The notes below the pieces were generated by a model. It searched no databases, was not told the origin of the DNA, and saw only the letters and a list, made by a program, of their open reading frames with translations. Below are positions 24,925 through 35,010 of a stretch of 64,000 nucleotides of DNA, in pieces. Both the position numbers and the translations under genes were made by a program. Every line of letters begins with the position of its first letter. The first letter of the stretch is position 1. The DNA is from Herbiconiux aconitum (lineage in GTDB: Bacteria > Actinomycetota > Actinomycetes > Actinomycetales > Microbacteriaceae): contig NZ_JANLCM010000001.1 of assembly GCF_024979235.1 (NCBI RefSeq), positions 248,001 through 312,000 of the forward strand, given 5' to 3'.

Positions 24925-24997
24925 GTCCCCCCCAGGTGTGGCGACAGTCTAGCTCGCCAATGTTTCGCCTTTGCTAACGGTCCTCCGAGGTGGAGAC

Positions 24998-26845
24998 CTA
25001 ACAGGTGAACTGCAGATCGGTCATGTCGGGGTTGGCCAGCATGGGGCCAACGAGCGTTTCGACCTGTTTCTCCGGAAGGGCGCTTACGTCGATGTCAATG
25101 GTTGCTGTTTGCGATTGCCCAGGGGCAGCCTGGATGACGCCGCGCGCGACAGGGTACGACTGATCCGTGCCCGTGGTCGAATCTTCTTGACTGGTGCTGC
25201 CCGTGATACTCGCGATCGTGGAACCCTCGGGGGCATACACGTAGGTGAATACTCGCAGGTCGCCAAGAGGGATTCGGAATCCATTTCCCCCTGCCCCCGT
25301 GATGAAGGTGGAGAGCCCCTCGACCGCGGCTGGATCGAGGATATTCGTAGCCGTCACCTGCACTCGGACCTTGCGGGTACCGTCGGTACATTGCTGCTGA
25401 CCGACGGCGATCGCAGTGCGGAGATAGTAATCCATCTTCGAACCCAGGAAGTCGCTCAGGTATACGCCGATCTGATGGGACGTCTCGGTCTCCTGCGGCA
25501 GGCGACCCTGAAGACCGGCGTCGACCACGAGATCTTGGACTATCTGATCGGTGCTCGAGGCGAGTAGTCTCCGCTCCTCACCAGCCTTCTGTACGGCAGT
25601 GATGAACTTCGGGATGTCAACCTTGCCGTTCATGATCGCCCCGAAGGCGGTTCCGGCCACGGCAGCGAAGTAAGCGTCCTGAGCGTCCGCATCCTCGGCA
25701 TACATCTGATAGACGCCATTCATTAGGATGTCGGTGGAGTTCTGAGAATTCAACAATGATCCGTCGGGAAGAGTGATCGGACCGGTCGCATCCAGTATGT
25801 ACGACAGCGCGATTGGGTCGACGAAGACCACCGTGTCTGCCGTCACTCCCCGCTGGTTCTGCCACATGGATCGGGTCAGGTCGGCTGCAACGTCGACCCG
25901 CGGCGTGAGGGTGTTGTTCTGACTCTGCACACCGAATGGAACCAAGAACAGATCGCGCGCCTCGCGGGGCAGGTGACTGTCAGCGAATTGCTCGGATTCG
26001 AACGCGAACTCCCGGCCGGATGCCTGCTGCGCGATGGTGACCCTACCCTGGTCGGCGGTGACCAGGATCTGCGCGCCCGCGATTCCGCCGAGGGGCCGCA
26101 CCTCGGCGGAGTTCTCAAAGACAAGGAGGTAATTCTTCGGCCCGTCCGCTCCCAGGAGGCCCGGCAGCACCGGAGCTAGCGATTTCGCTGTGGCTAGCGC
26201 CGGCTCTATCTCGCCGACCATGCTGTCGATCTGGTCGACTGCGTTCTTCACCGGGCCGATGAGCGTCGACGTGTCAATGGCACCAACGTTCTCCTTGGCG
26301 CTCGTGAGGACGATGCTCGATTGCTCGAGCACGGGCAGCACCGACTCGATCGCGGCGAGATCGACAGCGCCGTCCACCGGCCTGAATACCGATGGTGAGA
26401 GAGTGTCGCCCAGATCTACAGCAGGAACCACTGCCTGATCGACCACATCCGACACGGTCTCCGCAACCACGCGGACGGCGCTCAGGTTGGGTCCGACTCC
26501 CGGAACTTGCTCAGCGAGCCACCATACTGGGCCGGAGGCAGCCTCGCGTGCCTTCGCGGCGTGTTCCGAAAGGACATTGGCATCAGCCTGCGCGCTCGAG
26601 GCTTCGCCGGCGAGGACCTTCTGTTTCACCGTTGACAGAAGTGGCTGTGCGGCCTCGAGTTCATCCTTGACTGTCAGTGCCTTAGTTCCGACCCAGACAG
26701 CGCCAGCGACGATCGCGAGCAACAGAAGGACGACGCCACCAACGACCCACGGCCAGCGTCTCCTGCGCGCTCGCTGTCGAGGCTTCTCCCCCCTCGTGGA
26801 ATCATCCTTAATGGATCGGCGGCTCGGCATCTCGTCGGTCACCAC
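24998..26845 (-). CDS. DUF4012 membrane-anchored protein
   Basis: A 615-residue protein: basic cytosolic start, one transmembrane helix at about 31-53, a helical region to about 215, and then the DUF4012 domain with NYLLVFENSAEVRPLGGIAG. This extracellular single-pass family is common in actinobacterial polysaccharide loci and is of unknown function. Start is one of two tandem GTG codons near 26845. Cysteines are nearly absent apart from C at the extreme end and one near 490. Confidence 0.88.
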   Translation of the reverse strand: MVTDEMPSRRSIKDDSTRGEKPRQRARRRRWPWVVGGVVLLLLAIVAGAVWVGTKALTVKDELEAAQPLLSTVKQKVLAGEASSAQADANVLSEHAAKAREAASGPVWWLAEQVPGVGPNLSAVRVVAETVSDVVDQAVVPAVDLGDTLSPSVFRPVDGAVDLAAIESVLPVLEQSSIVLTSAKENVGAIDTSTLIGPVKNAVDQIDSMVGEIEPALATAKSLAPVLPGLLGADGPKNYLLVFENSAEVRPLGGIAGAQILVTADQGRVTIAQQASGREFAFESEQFADSHLPREARDLFLVPFGVQSQNNTLTPRVDVAADLTRSMWQNQRGVTADTVVFVDPIALSYILDATGPITLPDGSLLNSQNSTDILMNGVYQMYAEDADAQDAYFAAVAGTAFGAIMNGKVDIPKFITAVQKAGEERRLLASSTDQIVQDLVVDAGLQGRLPQETETSHQIGVYLSDFLGSKMDYYLRTAIAVGQQQCTDGTRKVRVQVTATNILDPAAVEGLSTFITGAGGNGFRIPLGDLRVFTYVYAPEGSTIASITGSTSQEDSTTGTDQSYPVARGVIQAAPGQSQTATIDIDVSALPEKQVETLVGPMLANPDMTDLQFTC

Positions 26846-27158
26846 GCAATCCTACCGAGCCCCTCCCTGGGAACTATCTTGCTTCTTCGCGCAGCCTCGA
26901 AGCTCGGCGTTGGGCGTGGAAGGTGACGCCGTCCTATCGACAAGGCGACACGCGTACAGCTGCGGGGTCATCAGGCCAAGGGCCGCCTTGCACCATAAGG
27001 CCGGCTTGTCACATTGCTATGCAGGGCGGCTGTCGCCGTACCGGAGCGCGCCGTTCGAACCAAAGGACAGCCCGCTCATGGGCTCCCCGATCATCTTCTC
27101 CGCTACAAACGTGGCGAAGAGGCGTTGAGGGGACCTGTTGGTGCGGTAGAACTGCGCT
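26846..27158. other. Gene-free spacer
   Basis: A 313-base spacer between the DUF4012 and malate:quinone oxidoreductase genes. No supported gene, clear terminator or RNA is seen; short frames present have no ribosome site or family pattern. It presumably holds the DUF4012 promoter. Confidence 0.5.
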
Positions 27159-28634
27159 TCACCGTGTGAGTTCAAGTACCTTCGCGGTTGCTGCGATCGT
27201 CCTCTCGCTGGCCTTCTTATCCGGGTTCAGCTCCTTGCCGAACGACGGTATAAGCTTCGCCAGCTTCTTCTCCCACACCGGATATTCTGTCGGGAAGCAC
27301 TTCTGAATCAGGTCGACCATGATCGGTACAGCTGTAGATGCCCCGGGCGAAGCTCCGAGCAGCCCGGCGATCGACCCGTCGGCCGACGTGACCACTTCGG
27401 TGCCGAACTGCAGCACACCGCCGCGCTTGGCATCCTTTTTCATCACCTGAACCCGCTGGCCTGCCGTGATGAGGTACCAATCCTCCGCCTTCGCCGTTGG
27501 CATGAATTCCTGCAGCGCCGCCAACTTCTTCTTCTTGCTCGCCAGCAGCTCGCCAATCAGGTACTTCATCAGGTCGAAGTTGTCGCGGGCAACAGCGAGC
27601 ATCGGGCCGATGTTGTGGAAGCGGATGGACGCCGGCAGGTCGGTCCACGAACTCGACTTCAGGAACTTCGGGCTAAAGCCGGCGTATGGGCCAAAGAGCA
27701 GCGACGATTGACCGTCGACCACACGAGTGTCGAGGTGGGGCACCGACATCGGCGGGGCACCAACCGACGCCTTGCCGTAAACCTTGGCTTGGTGCTGTGC
27801 AACGACAGCCGGGTTGTCGGTGCGGAAGAATTGACCACTGATCGGGAATCCACCGAAGCCCTTGATCTCGGGAATGCCCGACTTCTGCAGCAATGGAAGG
27901 GCATGCCCGCCCGCGCCCACGAAGACGAACTTCGCGTTGATCGTGTGCGGTGTGTTGCCCACCCGATCGCGGGTCGTGATGTTCCAAGATCCGTTTTTCT
28001 GCTTCTTGAGCTTCTTGACCTCGGTCTCGGTGCGCAGCACCGCGCCATTCTGCACGAGGTTGTCGATCAGCTGGTGGGTGAGCGACCCGAAGTCGACGTC
28101 GGTGCCCGCGTTCACGCGGGTGGCTGCAATCTTCTCGTCCTTCTCGCGCTGAAGCACGAGAAGCGGAGCCCACTGATAGATCACCTTCGGGTCGTCGCTG
28201 AACTCGATGCCCTCGAACAGCGGCTCCGTCTTGAGCAGCTCGTAGCGCCGCCGAAGGTAGTCGACGTTCTCTTCGCCCCTCACGAACGTCATGTGGGGGG
28301 TCGGGTTGATGAACGATCCAGGATGCGGGAGCACGCCCTGCGCGACGAGCGACGACCAGAACTGTCGGCTCACCTGGAACTGCTCGTTGATGTTCACGGC
28401 CCGCGATGCCTCGAGCGTGCCGTCGGGCGCCTCGGGCATGTAGTTCAGCTCGGCGAGCGCTGCGTGCCCGGTGCCTGCATTGTTCCAGGGGTTGGAGCTC
28501 TCCTGGCCCACTTCGCTCAGCTGCTCGAAGATCACGATGGACCAGTCGGGCTGAAGCTGCTTGATCATGGTTCCGAGGGTGGCACTCATGATGCCCCCGC
28601 CGATCAGGGCGACGTCGACGCTTTTATTGCTCAC
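27159..28634 (-). CDS. mqo: Malate:quinone oxidoreductase
   Basis: A 491-residue FAD enzyme that oxidises malate to oxaloacetate and passes electrons to quinone at the membrane, a TCA-cycle step. The N-terminal dinucleotide fold VDVALIGGGIMSATLG, the NPWNNAGTGHAALAELNY segment and GFGGFPISGQFF are characteristic. Start GTG 28634 has only a weak ribosome site. A central-metabolism gene inside a surface-polysaccharide locus is unusual; it may mark an ancestral junction between island segments. Confidence 0.93.
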   Translation of the reverse strand: MSNKSVDVALIGGGIMSATLGTMIKQLQPDWSIVIFEQLSEVGQESSNPWNNAGTGHAALAELNYMPEAPDGTLEASRAVNINEQFQVSRQFWSSLVAQGVLPHPGSFINPTPHMTFVRGEENVDYLRRRYELLKTEPLFEGIEFSDDPKVIYQWAPLLVLQREKDEKIAATRVNAGTDVDFGSLTHQLIDNLVQNGAVLRTETEVKKLKKQKNGSWNITTRDRVGNTPHTINAKFVFVGAGGHALPLLQKSGIPEIKGFGGFPISGQFFRTDNPAVVAQHQAKVYGKASVGAPPMSVPHLDTRVVDGQSSLLFGPYAGFSPKFLKSSSWTDLPASIRFHNIGPMLAVARDNFDLMKYLIGELLASKKKKLAALQEFMPTAKAEDWYLITAGQRVQVMKKDAKRGGVLQFGTEVVTSADGSIAGLLGASPGASTAVPIMVDLIQKCFPTEYPVWEKKLAKLIPSFGKELNPDKKASERTIAATAKVLELTR

Positions 28635-28699
28635 AGGATCACTTTACGCTGCTTGTATACAAGGTCGGCACCGCACCGCTCGGCAATAAGCGCCGTTCT

Positions 28700-30016
28700 T
28701 TACGGACGGCCCATCGCCCGATACTCCCACCCCGCGGCCCGCCAGGATGTAGAGTCCAGCACGTTGCGTCCGTCAATGATCCGCCTACCCGCGACCAGAC
28801 CCTCGATGTCAGCCGGAACGAGCGAACGGTACTCCTTCCACTCTGTCAGCAGCACGACGACCTCCGCATCTTTGACCGCGTCAGCTACGTCGTCGACGAA
28901 ATGGAGCTGCGGATGCTTGGCGTGGGCGTTCGGGATCGCCTCAGGGTCGGTCGCGCTGACGATCGCACCGAGACCGTTGAGTTGCACGGCGACGTCAAGG
29001 GCCGGGGAGTCGCGGATATCGTCCGAGTCAGGTTTGAACGCGAGCCCTAGAACTGCGACCCGCTTCTCGAAAGCCTGGCCATCAAGAAGTTCGAGTACGA
29101 GGTCCACGACGCGCTGACGACGACGGAGGTTGATCGCATCGACCTCTTTGAGGAAGGCCAGCGATTCACCGCGGCCGAGCTCTTCGGCACGGGCGCCGAA
29201 GGCGCGGATGTCCTTCGGGAGGCAGCCACCACCAAACCCGACGCCCGCGTTCAGGAACCGGCGGCCGATGCGGGCGTCAAATCCGATCGCGTCGGCGAGC
29301 TCGGTCACATTCGCACCTGTCACCTCGGCGATCTCGGCGATCGCGTTGATGAAGGAGATCTTCGTGGCCAGGAAGGCATTGGCCGAGACCTTGACGAGTT
29401 CGGCTGTCGCGTAATCGGTCACGACGAGAGGGGTTTCCTCGCTGAGCGCCTTCGAGTAGACCTCGTCGAGAATCGCCTTCGAAGCGGCCGCAGCCTCCGG
29501 CTCAGGCGAAACGCCGTAGACCAAGCGGTCAGGAGAGATCGTGTCCTTCACGGCGAAACCTTCACGCAAGAACTCGGGGTTCCAGGCGAGGTTCGCGCCG
29601 GGCGCCACTTCCTGCACCCGCTCGGCGAGCCTGGCTGCCGTTCCGACCGGAACCGTCGACTTGCCGACGACGAGATCTCCGTCTTTGAGGAACGGGAGAA
29701 GAGACTCGAGGGCAGCGTCAACGTAGGTCATGTCGGCGCTATACGATCCGACTCTCTGCGGTGTCCCGACAGCGATGAAGTGCACCTGCGCATCCGCCGC
29801 ACTCGCCATTTCCGTCGAGAAAGTCAGTCGGCCGGATGCGCTGGCAGAGAGCAGAATCTCCGGCAGACCTGGTTCGAAGAACGGTGCTCTACCTGCCGCC
29901 AGGGCTTCGATCTTGCGCTGGTCGACGTCAATTCCGATCACTTCATGGCCGAGTTCCGCCATCGACGCTGCGTGGACCGCGCCGAGATAGCCGCATCCGA
30001 TTACCGAGATCTTCAT
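28700..30016 (-). CDS. ugd: UDP-glucose 6-dehydrogenase
   Basis: A 438-residue NAD-dependent enzyme that makes UDP-glucuronate from UDP-glucose. It has the Rossmann start MKISVIGCGYLGAVHA, the KSTVPVGTA segment, WNPEFLREG and the catalytic FGGGCLPKD (Cys about 260). ATG 30016 is preceded by GAGGAG. It is the last gene of a tightly packed polysaccharide operon, supplying a uronic acid precursor for the polymer. Confidence 0.93.
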   Translation of the reverse strand: MKISVIGCGYLGAVHAASMAELGHEVIGIDVDQRKIEALAAGRAPFFEPGLPEILLSASASGRLTFSTEMASAADAQVHFIAVGTPQRVGSYSADMTYVDAALESLLPFLKDGDLVVGKSTVPVGTAARLAERVQEVAPGANLAWNPEFLREGFAVKDTISPDRLVYGVSPEPEAAAASKAILDEVYSKALSEETPLVVTDYATAELVKVSANAFLATKISFINAIAEIAEVTGANVTELADAIGFDARIGRRFLNAGVGFGGGCLPKDIRAFGARAEELGRGESLAFLKEVDAINLRRRQRVVDLVLELLDGQAFEKRVAVLGLAFKPDSDDIRDSPALDVAVQLNGLGAIVSATDPEAIPNAHAKHPQLHFVDDVADAVKDAEVVVLLTEWKEYRSLVPADIEGLVAGRRIIDGRNVLDSTSWRAAGWEYRAMGRP

Positions 30017-30029
30017 TGCACTCCTCTGT

Positions 30030-30602
30030 TCAGCATTCGTCGTTTACGCTCGCCTTGAGCATCGCGCCGGTTTGGTACAGATACTGGTAGATCCAGTCTC
30101 CCAGTGACAGATTCCGCGGATCAGCCACGAACAACGCCCCGTCGATGCAGCGGTCGAAAATCAGCCGTGCCCGGTAGACGTGAGGCGTCGACGTGATGAC
30201 CAAGACCTTGTTCCATCCGTTCTCTTGGGCTTGAGCCCGCACGAACCGGGCCTCGCCCTGTGTCGTGAAGGGATCGGCTAAGAAACAGGTGACGTCGGCG
30301 CCTGCCGGCGGATATGTGCAGGCCGGCAATGAACTCGCGCTGAACCTGCTCGTCGGTGGCACCGAGATCAGGATCGTTTCGGCGTAGCCTTCCGAGACCA
30401 GCTTCTCCGCGAGAGCGATCCGGGTTGCCTTCGGCGGCCCAAGCACGACGATGGCGTCGGCCCGCTCCGGCTGATCGACAGTGGGAAACACGTAGAACGG
30501 AAGACCGATCAGAGCGATAGCGGCCGCCGCCGCGACGACACCCGCGAGCACCTGCACGATCACCCGGCGGAGCTGCTTCGGAGTGAGCCGCGAGTTCTTC
30601 AT
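30030..30602 (-). CDS. YdcF/SanA-like DUF218 protein
   Basis: A 190-residue membrane-anchored protein of the DUF218 (ElyC/SanA/YdcF) family. One transmembrane helix at about 12-35 precedes the domain opening [10 protein letters not shown], with the later [19 protein letters not shown] segment. The family is linked to envelope polymer metabolism, but its reaction is unsettled. Its start overlaps the acetyltransferase stop by 4 bases. Confidence 0.85.
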   Translation of the reverse strand: MKNSRLTPKQLRRVIVQVLAGVVAAAAAIALIGLPFYVFPTVDQPERADAIVVLGPPKATRIALAEKLVSEGYAETILISVPPTSRFSASSLPACTYPPAGADVTCFLADPFTTQGEARFVRAQAQENGWNKVLVITSTPHVYRARLIFDRCIDGALFVADPRNLSLGDWIYQYLYQTGAMLKASVNDEC

Positions 30603-31273
30603 CCAGCGTTCTCACCGTTTCGGGCGGAGAGGCGCGAGATCTCCGCCCAGTACTTCGCAGGCGGAAGCTCCCAAGGCTTGCCCGCGATCAACTCCTTCTG
30701 CACGTCGGCAGTCAGGCGACTGCCGATCGATCGTGCAGGATTACCGACCACAATCTGGAAATCATCCACGTCTTTGGTGACGACGGACCCTGCTCCCACG
30801 ACGGCTCCTACGCCGATCCGGCGACATCCTGGCAATATCGTCACGTTTGCGCCGATCCAGGTGTCTGCGCCTATCTCACAGGGCGTACGCGAAACATCGT
30901 TGTCGGCGGCCACCAGGCCGAGCTTGGGGTTGTACCAGTATGGGTGGAGGCTCGGCGCCTGCATCGGATGTGCAGCGCCGATTCGGCGAACATTCGGTCC
31001 GATCGACGCGTATGGCCCGATCGTCGTCCCGCGATCGGCGAACCCTGGGGTGAGAAGCGACCCGTAGCTGTGTGGACCAGCGCTGACACCGTAGTGCTGC
31101 CGCAACACAGCACGGAGCGAAATCGAAGTGGTCTGACCACCTTCCGCCTTGACCGCTATCGCCAGCAGCCGATGTCGCGCCGGTAGTCTTCTGTAGAACT
31201 TGACGACGAAACGTCCGATTGCCGACTGACGCATCGATGGGAACTTAGCCGAATCGAGAGCGGGCATTCTCAT
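30599..31273 (-). CDS. Hexapeptide-repeat acetyltransferase
   Basis: A 224-residue acyltransferase with a left-handed beta-helix: repeated hexapeptides such as [22 protein letters not shown] and [17 protein letters not shown], ending in [10 protein letters not shown]. This is the WcaF/NodL-like layout that transfers acetyl groups to sugars. The start ATG 31273 overlaps the flippase stop as ATGA, fixing the start and ruling out long upstream extensions. It probably acetylates a repeat-unit sugar. Confidence 0.88.
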   Translation of the reverse strand: MRMPALDSAKFPSMRQSAIGRFVVKFYRRLPARHRLLAIAVKAEGGQTTSISLRAVLRQHYGVSAGPHSYGSLLTPGFADRGTTIGPYASIGPNVRRIGAAHPMQAPSLHPYWYNPKLGLVAADNDVSRTPCEIGADTWIGANVTILPGCRRIGVGAVVGAGSVVTKDVDDFQIVVGNPARSIGSRLTADVQKELIAGKPWELPPAKYWAEISRLSARNGENAG

Positions 31274-32559
31274 CCCTTGCCTTTCAGAAGCGAACGAAGA
31301 CCGTTGACTAGGTCGCGCGGCTTCGGTAGATATTCGATCAACGTCAGCCTGAGCGCGACCGCCAAGAACACGATTAGCGTGATGTAGCCGGCCGTCGACG
31401 CCAGAGCAGCTCCAGGAGCAGCAAGCGAGGGTGCCAGCGCGAACAATAGGATCGTCGACACCGCGAGCGAGGCTAGCTGGGCGATGCTCATGGCGCCACC
31501 TCGGCCGAGGGCCGCGAGCAGCATCGAGTAGACATACGCCGTCACCATGAACACGGAACCGATCAGATAGATGAGTGTGATCGGAACCGCAGGAGCGAAC
31601 TCCGCGCCAAAAAGAAGTGGCACCCCGAATGGAACGATTGCCGCGAGTACAGCACAGGTGACAATTGCGAGCGCGGCTCCGGCGCGCGCGCCTTCTCCGA
31701 CGATTGCTCGCCGTTGCTCCTCTTTGGCTACAGCCGCTGGACGAAAGTAGCTTGCCCCCAGCGCCTGGCCGACTGCGATCGGAATTCCACCGATCGTGAC
31801 CGCCACTGAGTAGAGACCGGCGTTGTACGCACCAAGCAGCGGCAGCGCCAGAACTTGATCCAATCGGTTGGTCGCCGCCTCCGCCAAGGCACTGCCGCTG
31901 AACCTGACTCCAGATTTCAGGAGATGCCAGGAATTGTCGGCCTCTCCGAAGATCGAGACCCTTACCAGTATCTGCCCCATCAGGAACGTGATCGCGTTGC
32001 CGGCGATGTTGGCGATCAGCACCGTCATCGTGCTCGCCATTCCCGAGAGCCAGAACACCAAGACAAGGATCAGATAGGTCGCGGGCTGAGCGACCAGCAG
32101 CAACAACTGCGCGCGATAGCGTCCACTGGCCAGCAGCACGCTGTTGTCGGTGAGCCAACTGGACATCAGCGGAGTCAACACGACTCCGATCGCGGCGACG
32201 AGGCGCACTGGTGGCTCGAACCCTGCGAACAAGGTGAAGTACAAGATCGCGGAGACTCCCGTTGCGGGGAGGAACATGAAACCAATCAACCTGCGCGAGG
32301 CTCGCACGACCGGCTGCATTGTGCCGATGGACACCCGACGCCGCACCTCGAGCGGAACGCCGAGAGCCAACCCGATTCCCACGAGAAAGAAGACGCCTAT
32401 CGCGGCAGCGGTTTCGCCGCGCCCATCCGGCCCGATCGCTCTCGCCACGATCGGGGCCGTGATCAAGCCAAAAAACGAGACAGAGATTCTTCCCAGCGCG
32501 ATCAGAGAGGGACTCTCTGCTCGAAGGGCACGCACTAGGAGGTTCAAGGCACGCTTCAT
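31270..32559 (-). CDS. Wzx-like polysaccharide flippase
   Basis: A 429-residue protein with about twelve hydrophobic segments and the N-terminal pattern [20 protein letters not shown] found in polysaccharide transporters of the MATE/MOP superfamily. It would flip undecaprenyl-linked repeat units across the membrane. It overlaps both neighbours by 4 bases, showing a single transcription and translation unit. Confidence 0.88.
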   Translation of the reverse strand: MKRALNLLVRALRAESPSLIALGRISVSFFGLITAPIVARAIGPDGRGETAAAIGVFFLVGIGLALGVPLEVRRRVSIGTMQPVVRASRRLIGFMFLPATGVSAILYFTLFAGFEPPVRLVAAIGVVLTPLMSSWLTDNSVLLASGRYRAQLLLLVAQPATYLILVLVFWLSGMASTMTVLIANIAGNAITFLMGQILVRVSIFGEADNSWHLLKSGVRFSGSALAEAATNRLDQVLALPLLGAYNAGLYSVAVTIGGIPIAVGQALGASYFRPAAVAKEEQRRAIVGEGARAGAALAIVTCAVLAAIVPFGVPLLFGAEFAPAVPITLIYLIGSVFMVTAYVYSMLLAALGRGGAMSIAQLASLAVSTILLFALAPSLAAPGAALASTAGYITLIVFLAVALRLTLIEYLPKPRDLVNGLRSLLKGKG

Positions 32560-33794
32560 CGGTTGTCCGCGGATCGGCGCAACGACCGCCGGAAAGTCCC
32601 TAATGCGGCTCGAGCCGTGTTGGCGGGGTTGCGCAGAGCGAGTCGAAGCAAGCCGTAGCCGGCGTACTTTGGAACGGCCTTCCCCGCCAGTCGCCGGCCG
32701 AGCAAACGGCCGACCAGAGTGAGTTTGCGCTTGACTTGCAGCGGTTGCACGGGCCTCACCCGGTCCAACTCCAACGGCATGATTGCGATCGCTCCGGCAA
32801 GCGCTGCTTGTTGCAGCAGTTCGTGTCCCCGTTGGGTGCGCGCGATCACCACCGAGTTTCCTGCGCCTTCCTCGAAGAGCGGATAACCGTTCTCATCGGC
32901 CATCCAGTAGTCGCCCACGGCGATGTCGGCATGGGCTCCGGTGCCGTCCACGCAGATCTTGCATCGTTGTTGCAGTTGCCGTCCGAGATGCTTTCCCCAG
33001 GACTCGTCATACGACAGGGAGCCGGTCGTTGCTCCGTCGGACACCTCGAATGTACCCGGCCAGCCACCGCCCCGATATTTCATGGACACCGCTGCGCCTG
33101 GGTCGACTCCCAGCTGACGAACGAGTGCATCCGTGGCGAATTGGCTGGGGGTGCCCGCGCAGAAAAAGGAAAGGAGCACTGGACGATCGGATGCGTCGAT
33201 TCCCAGCGCATCCTGGAGCTGGCTGGCGGCCGACACCTCACACGGCTTCCCGACGAGGCCGACCCTTGGGTCGCCGGTTTTCCATCCCGCCAGGTTCGCG
33301 ACCGGTCCATAGCGAGATCCCGCTGACTCTAACGCTTCTGCCCGGGTCATGATCGTCACGGGCACCGTTGTGGTCGGTCTGGTCGGTTTTGCCGCACTTC
33401 CCGTGATCTGATTGACAATCTCGGACTTCAGCATCCACTCGGTCATCGCGGTGATCACGCCGCCACTTGAACCCATGAATCGAGTTGTGTCGTCTCTGGC
33501 GTAACCTTCCCAAACGCTCACATAGCGCCCGAAAATCTCGTGCTCGGCCCCTTCCACCCGGGGGGCCATTATCCGCTTGCCAGGGCAGACTCGGTCGAAG
33601 AGCGCCGCTTCTCGCCTATCGGACGCTCGATCAACCACGGACCCAGTGCTAAGTCGGGGCCTCTGGTATCCGTCCGGAGACAGTTCCATGCCGATGCGTG
33701 CCGAAATCAATTCGCAGGCTCCACAACCGGAGCAGTTGTCGTTCGCCAGAACCCGCCCGACCGAGCGATCCAAGGCCGGCACGCGCTCAGCCAT
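32556..33794 (-). CDS. FrhB-like F420-hydrogenase/dehydrogenase beta-subunit-type protein
   Basis: A 412-residue protein of the FrhB-like family seen in polysaccharide loci. The N-terminus has a cysteine cluster CSGCGAC; later come [25 protein letters not shown] and SFFCAGTPS, and near the end [20 protein letters not shown]. Cysteine positions suggest iron-sulfur centres and a flavin. It overlaps the pyruvyltransferase gene by 8 bases. In such loci its role is unknown; involvement in a redox step of sugar modification is inference. Confidence 0.85.
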   Translation of the reverse strand: MAERVPALDRSVGRVLANDNCSGCGACELISARIGMELSPDGYQRPRLSTGSVVDRASDRREAALFDRVCPGKRIMAPRVEGAEHEIFGRYVSVWEGYARDDTTRFMGSSGGVITAMTEWMLKSEIVNQITGSAAKPTRPTTTVPVTIMTRAEALESAGSRYGPVANLAGWKTGDPRVGLVGKPCEVSAASQLQDALGIDASDRPVLLSFFCAGTPSQFATDALVRQLGVDPGAAVSMKYRGGGWPGTFEVSDGATTGSLSYDESWGKHLGRQLQQRCKICVDGTGAHADIAVGDYWMADENGYPLFEEGAGNSVVIARTQRGHELLQQAALAGAIAIMPLELDRVRPVQPLQVKRKLTLVGRLLGRRLAGKAVPKYAGYGLLRLALRNPANTARAALGTFRRSLRRSADNR

Positions 33795-34884
33795 CTATGG
33801 ACGGGACTCTCACTCGGAGCGCGTCTGCCGCATCCTGCAGCCTCTCGCTAGTGCGAGTGCGCAGCGATGAGACATCGGCATCGAGAAGACCTTCTGCCGC
33901 TTGCCCTGCGATCACCAGGGCTTCTTCAGCGACCGTGTCGGATTTACGGAGGTCGATGGTGTGATTCCATCCGATGTCGTCAAGCAACGGGGCAAACTTG
34001 CGAGAGTAGGCCAAGGGGATGGCGGGCGTTCCCACAGACAGTGCATTCAAACAGGCGTGCATACGCGAGCCGATTACGAGGTCAGCGTCCGCGACCATGG
34101 AACGCACGTCGTCCAGATCCTCCGGCACCAAGGCTTGGATGTTCAGCTCCGCGGCGAGCTCTCGGACGACTGAGGTGTCGTCATCGTGGGTCGAATTTGC
34201 CAGGACATGGGCAAGCAGTGCGACCTCGCGGCCGGAGTCGCGTAGACCTTGGATGAGCGACCGAACCGCGGCTTGATACCGAACGTAGTCGACATGGGAG
34301 TTCTCGCTCCAGAGGAGACCGGAAACATTGAACAGGACCTCAAAACGCTTGCGACGTTCTGGGACCTCGAGATTGAAGACCACATCGGTGGCGTGCGCTG
34401 CCGGTACGAACCCGAGCCGCTTGGTGTAGGTCTCGCTGATGCTGTCGCGCACCAGCACGCCGGTGGATGCACGAAGCGACCGTCTGGCGATAGTGCGGCC
34501 CCAGCGGGTGTTGAACGGACCAATCGTCTGCGGACCGAACACGAGCGGCACCCCGACTTGCTTCGCTGAACGGTGCACGTAGTGCATCGTCAGAAGGCGT
34601 CGCGCGCCGTAGATGTCGGTGAAACTGTCGCCGGCACCGGAGTCGATAATCGCGTCATACTGACGCAACTTGCTCTTGATGGGCCCGCTACGGCGGCCAA
34701 AGTCACGAGCAATGGTGCGGGTGCCGAATGAGATGTCCGAGTCGCCAGCTCCGAAGTTCTGGAACTCGACCACGGTCTCGGGTCCCCACGCCGCTCGCGC
34801 GAGCTCGGCCATGCCTTGAGCCAAGACTCGAACGCCCAGATTCGCCGAATGATTATCGGCCCATAGGACCAGTACGCGCGCCAA
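33787..34884 (-). CDS. Polysaccharide pyruvyl transferase family protein
   Basis: A 365-residue CsaB/WcaK-type protein that adds pyruvate ketals to surface sugars. Family hallmarks include NLGVRVLAQG near the start, GAGDSFTDIYG, VFGPQTIGPF, RDSISETYTKRLG and the C-terminal RMHACLNALSVGTPAI. The GGAGGGG ribosome site five bases before TTG 34884 decides the start. It is translationally linked to the FrhB-like gene; both may act on the same modification. Confidence 0.9.
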   Translation of the reverse strand: MARVLVLWADNHSANLGVRVLAQGMAELARAAWGPETVVEFQNFGAGDSDISFGTRTIARDFGRRSGPIKSKLRQYDAIIDSGAGDSFTDIYGARRLLTMHYVHRSAKQVGVPLVFGPQTIGPFNTRWGRTIARRSLRASTGVLVRDSISETYTKRLGFVPAAHATDVVFNLEVPERRKRFEVLFNVSGLLWSENSHVDYVRYQAAVRSLIQGLRDSGREVALLAHVLANSTHDDDTSVVRELAAELNIQALVPEDLDDVRSMVADADLVIGSRMHACLNALSVGTPAIPLAYSRKFAPLLDDIGWNHTIDLRKSDTVAEEALVIAGQAAEGLLDADVSSLRTRTSERLQDAADALRVRVPSIDG

Positions 34885-35010
34885 ATTTACCCCTCCACTT
34901 GCCAGCACAATAATGCCAAGGCAGCGGTGCCTCTGACAGCTCTGCCACGATACCATCCGGGCACCTGCCGGTACTCATTCACCTCGGGCAAACTCGTGTG
35001 CGGAGTCTCA

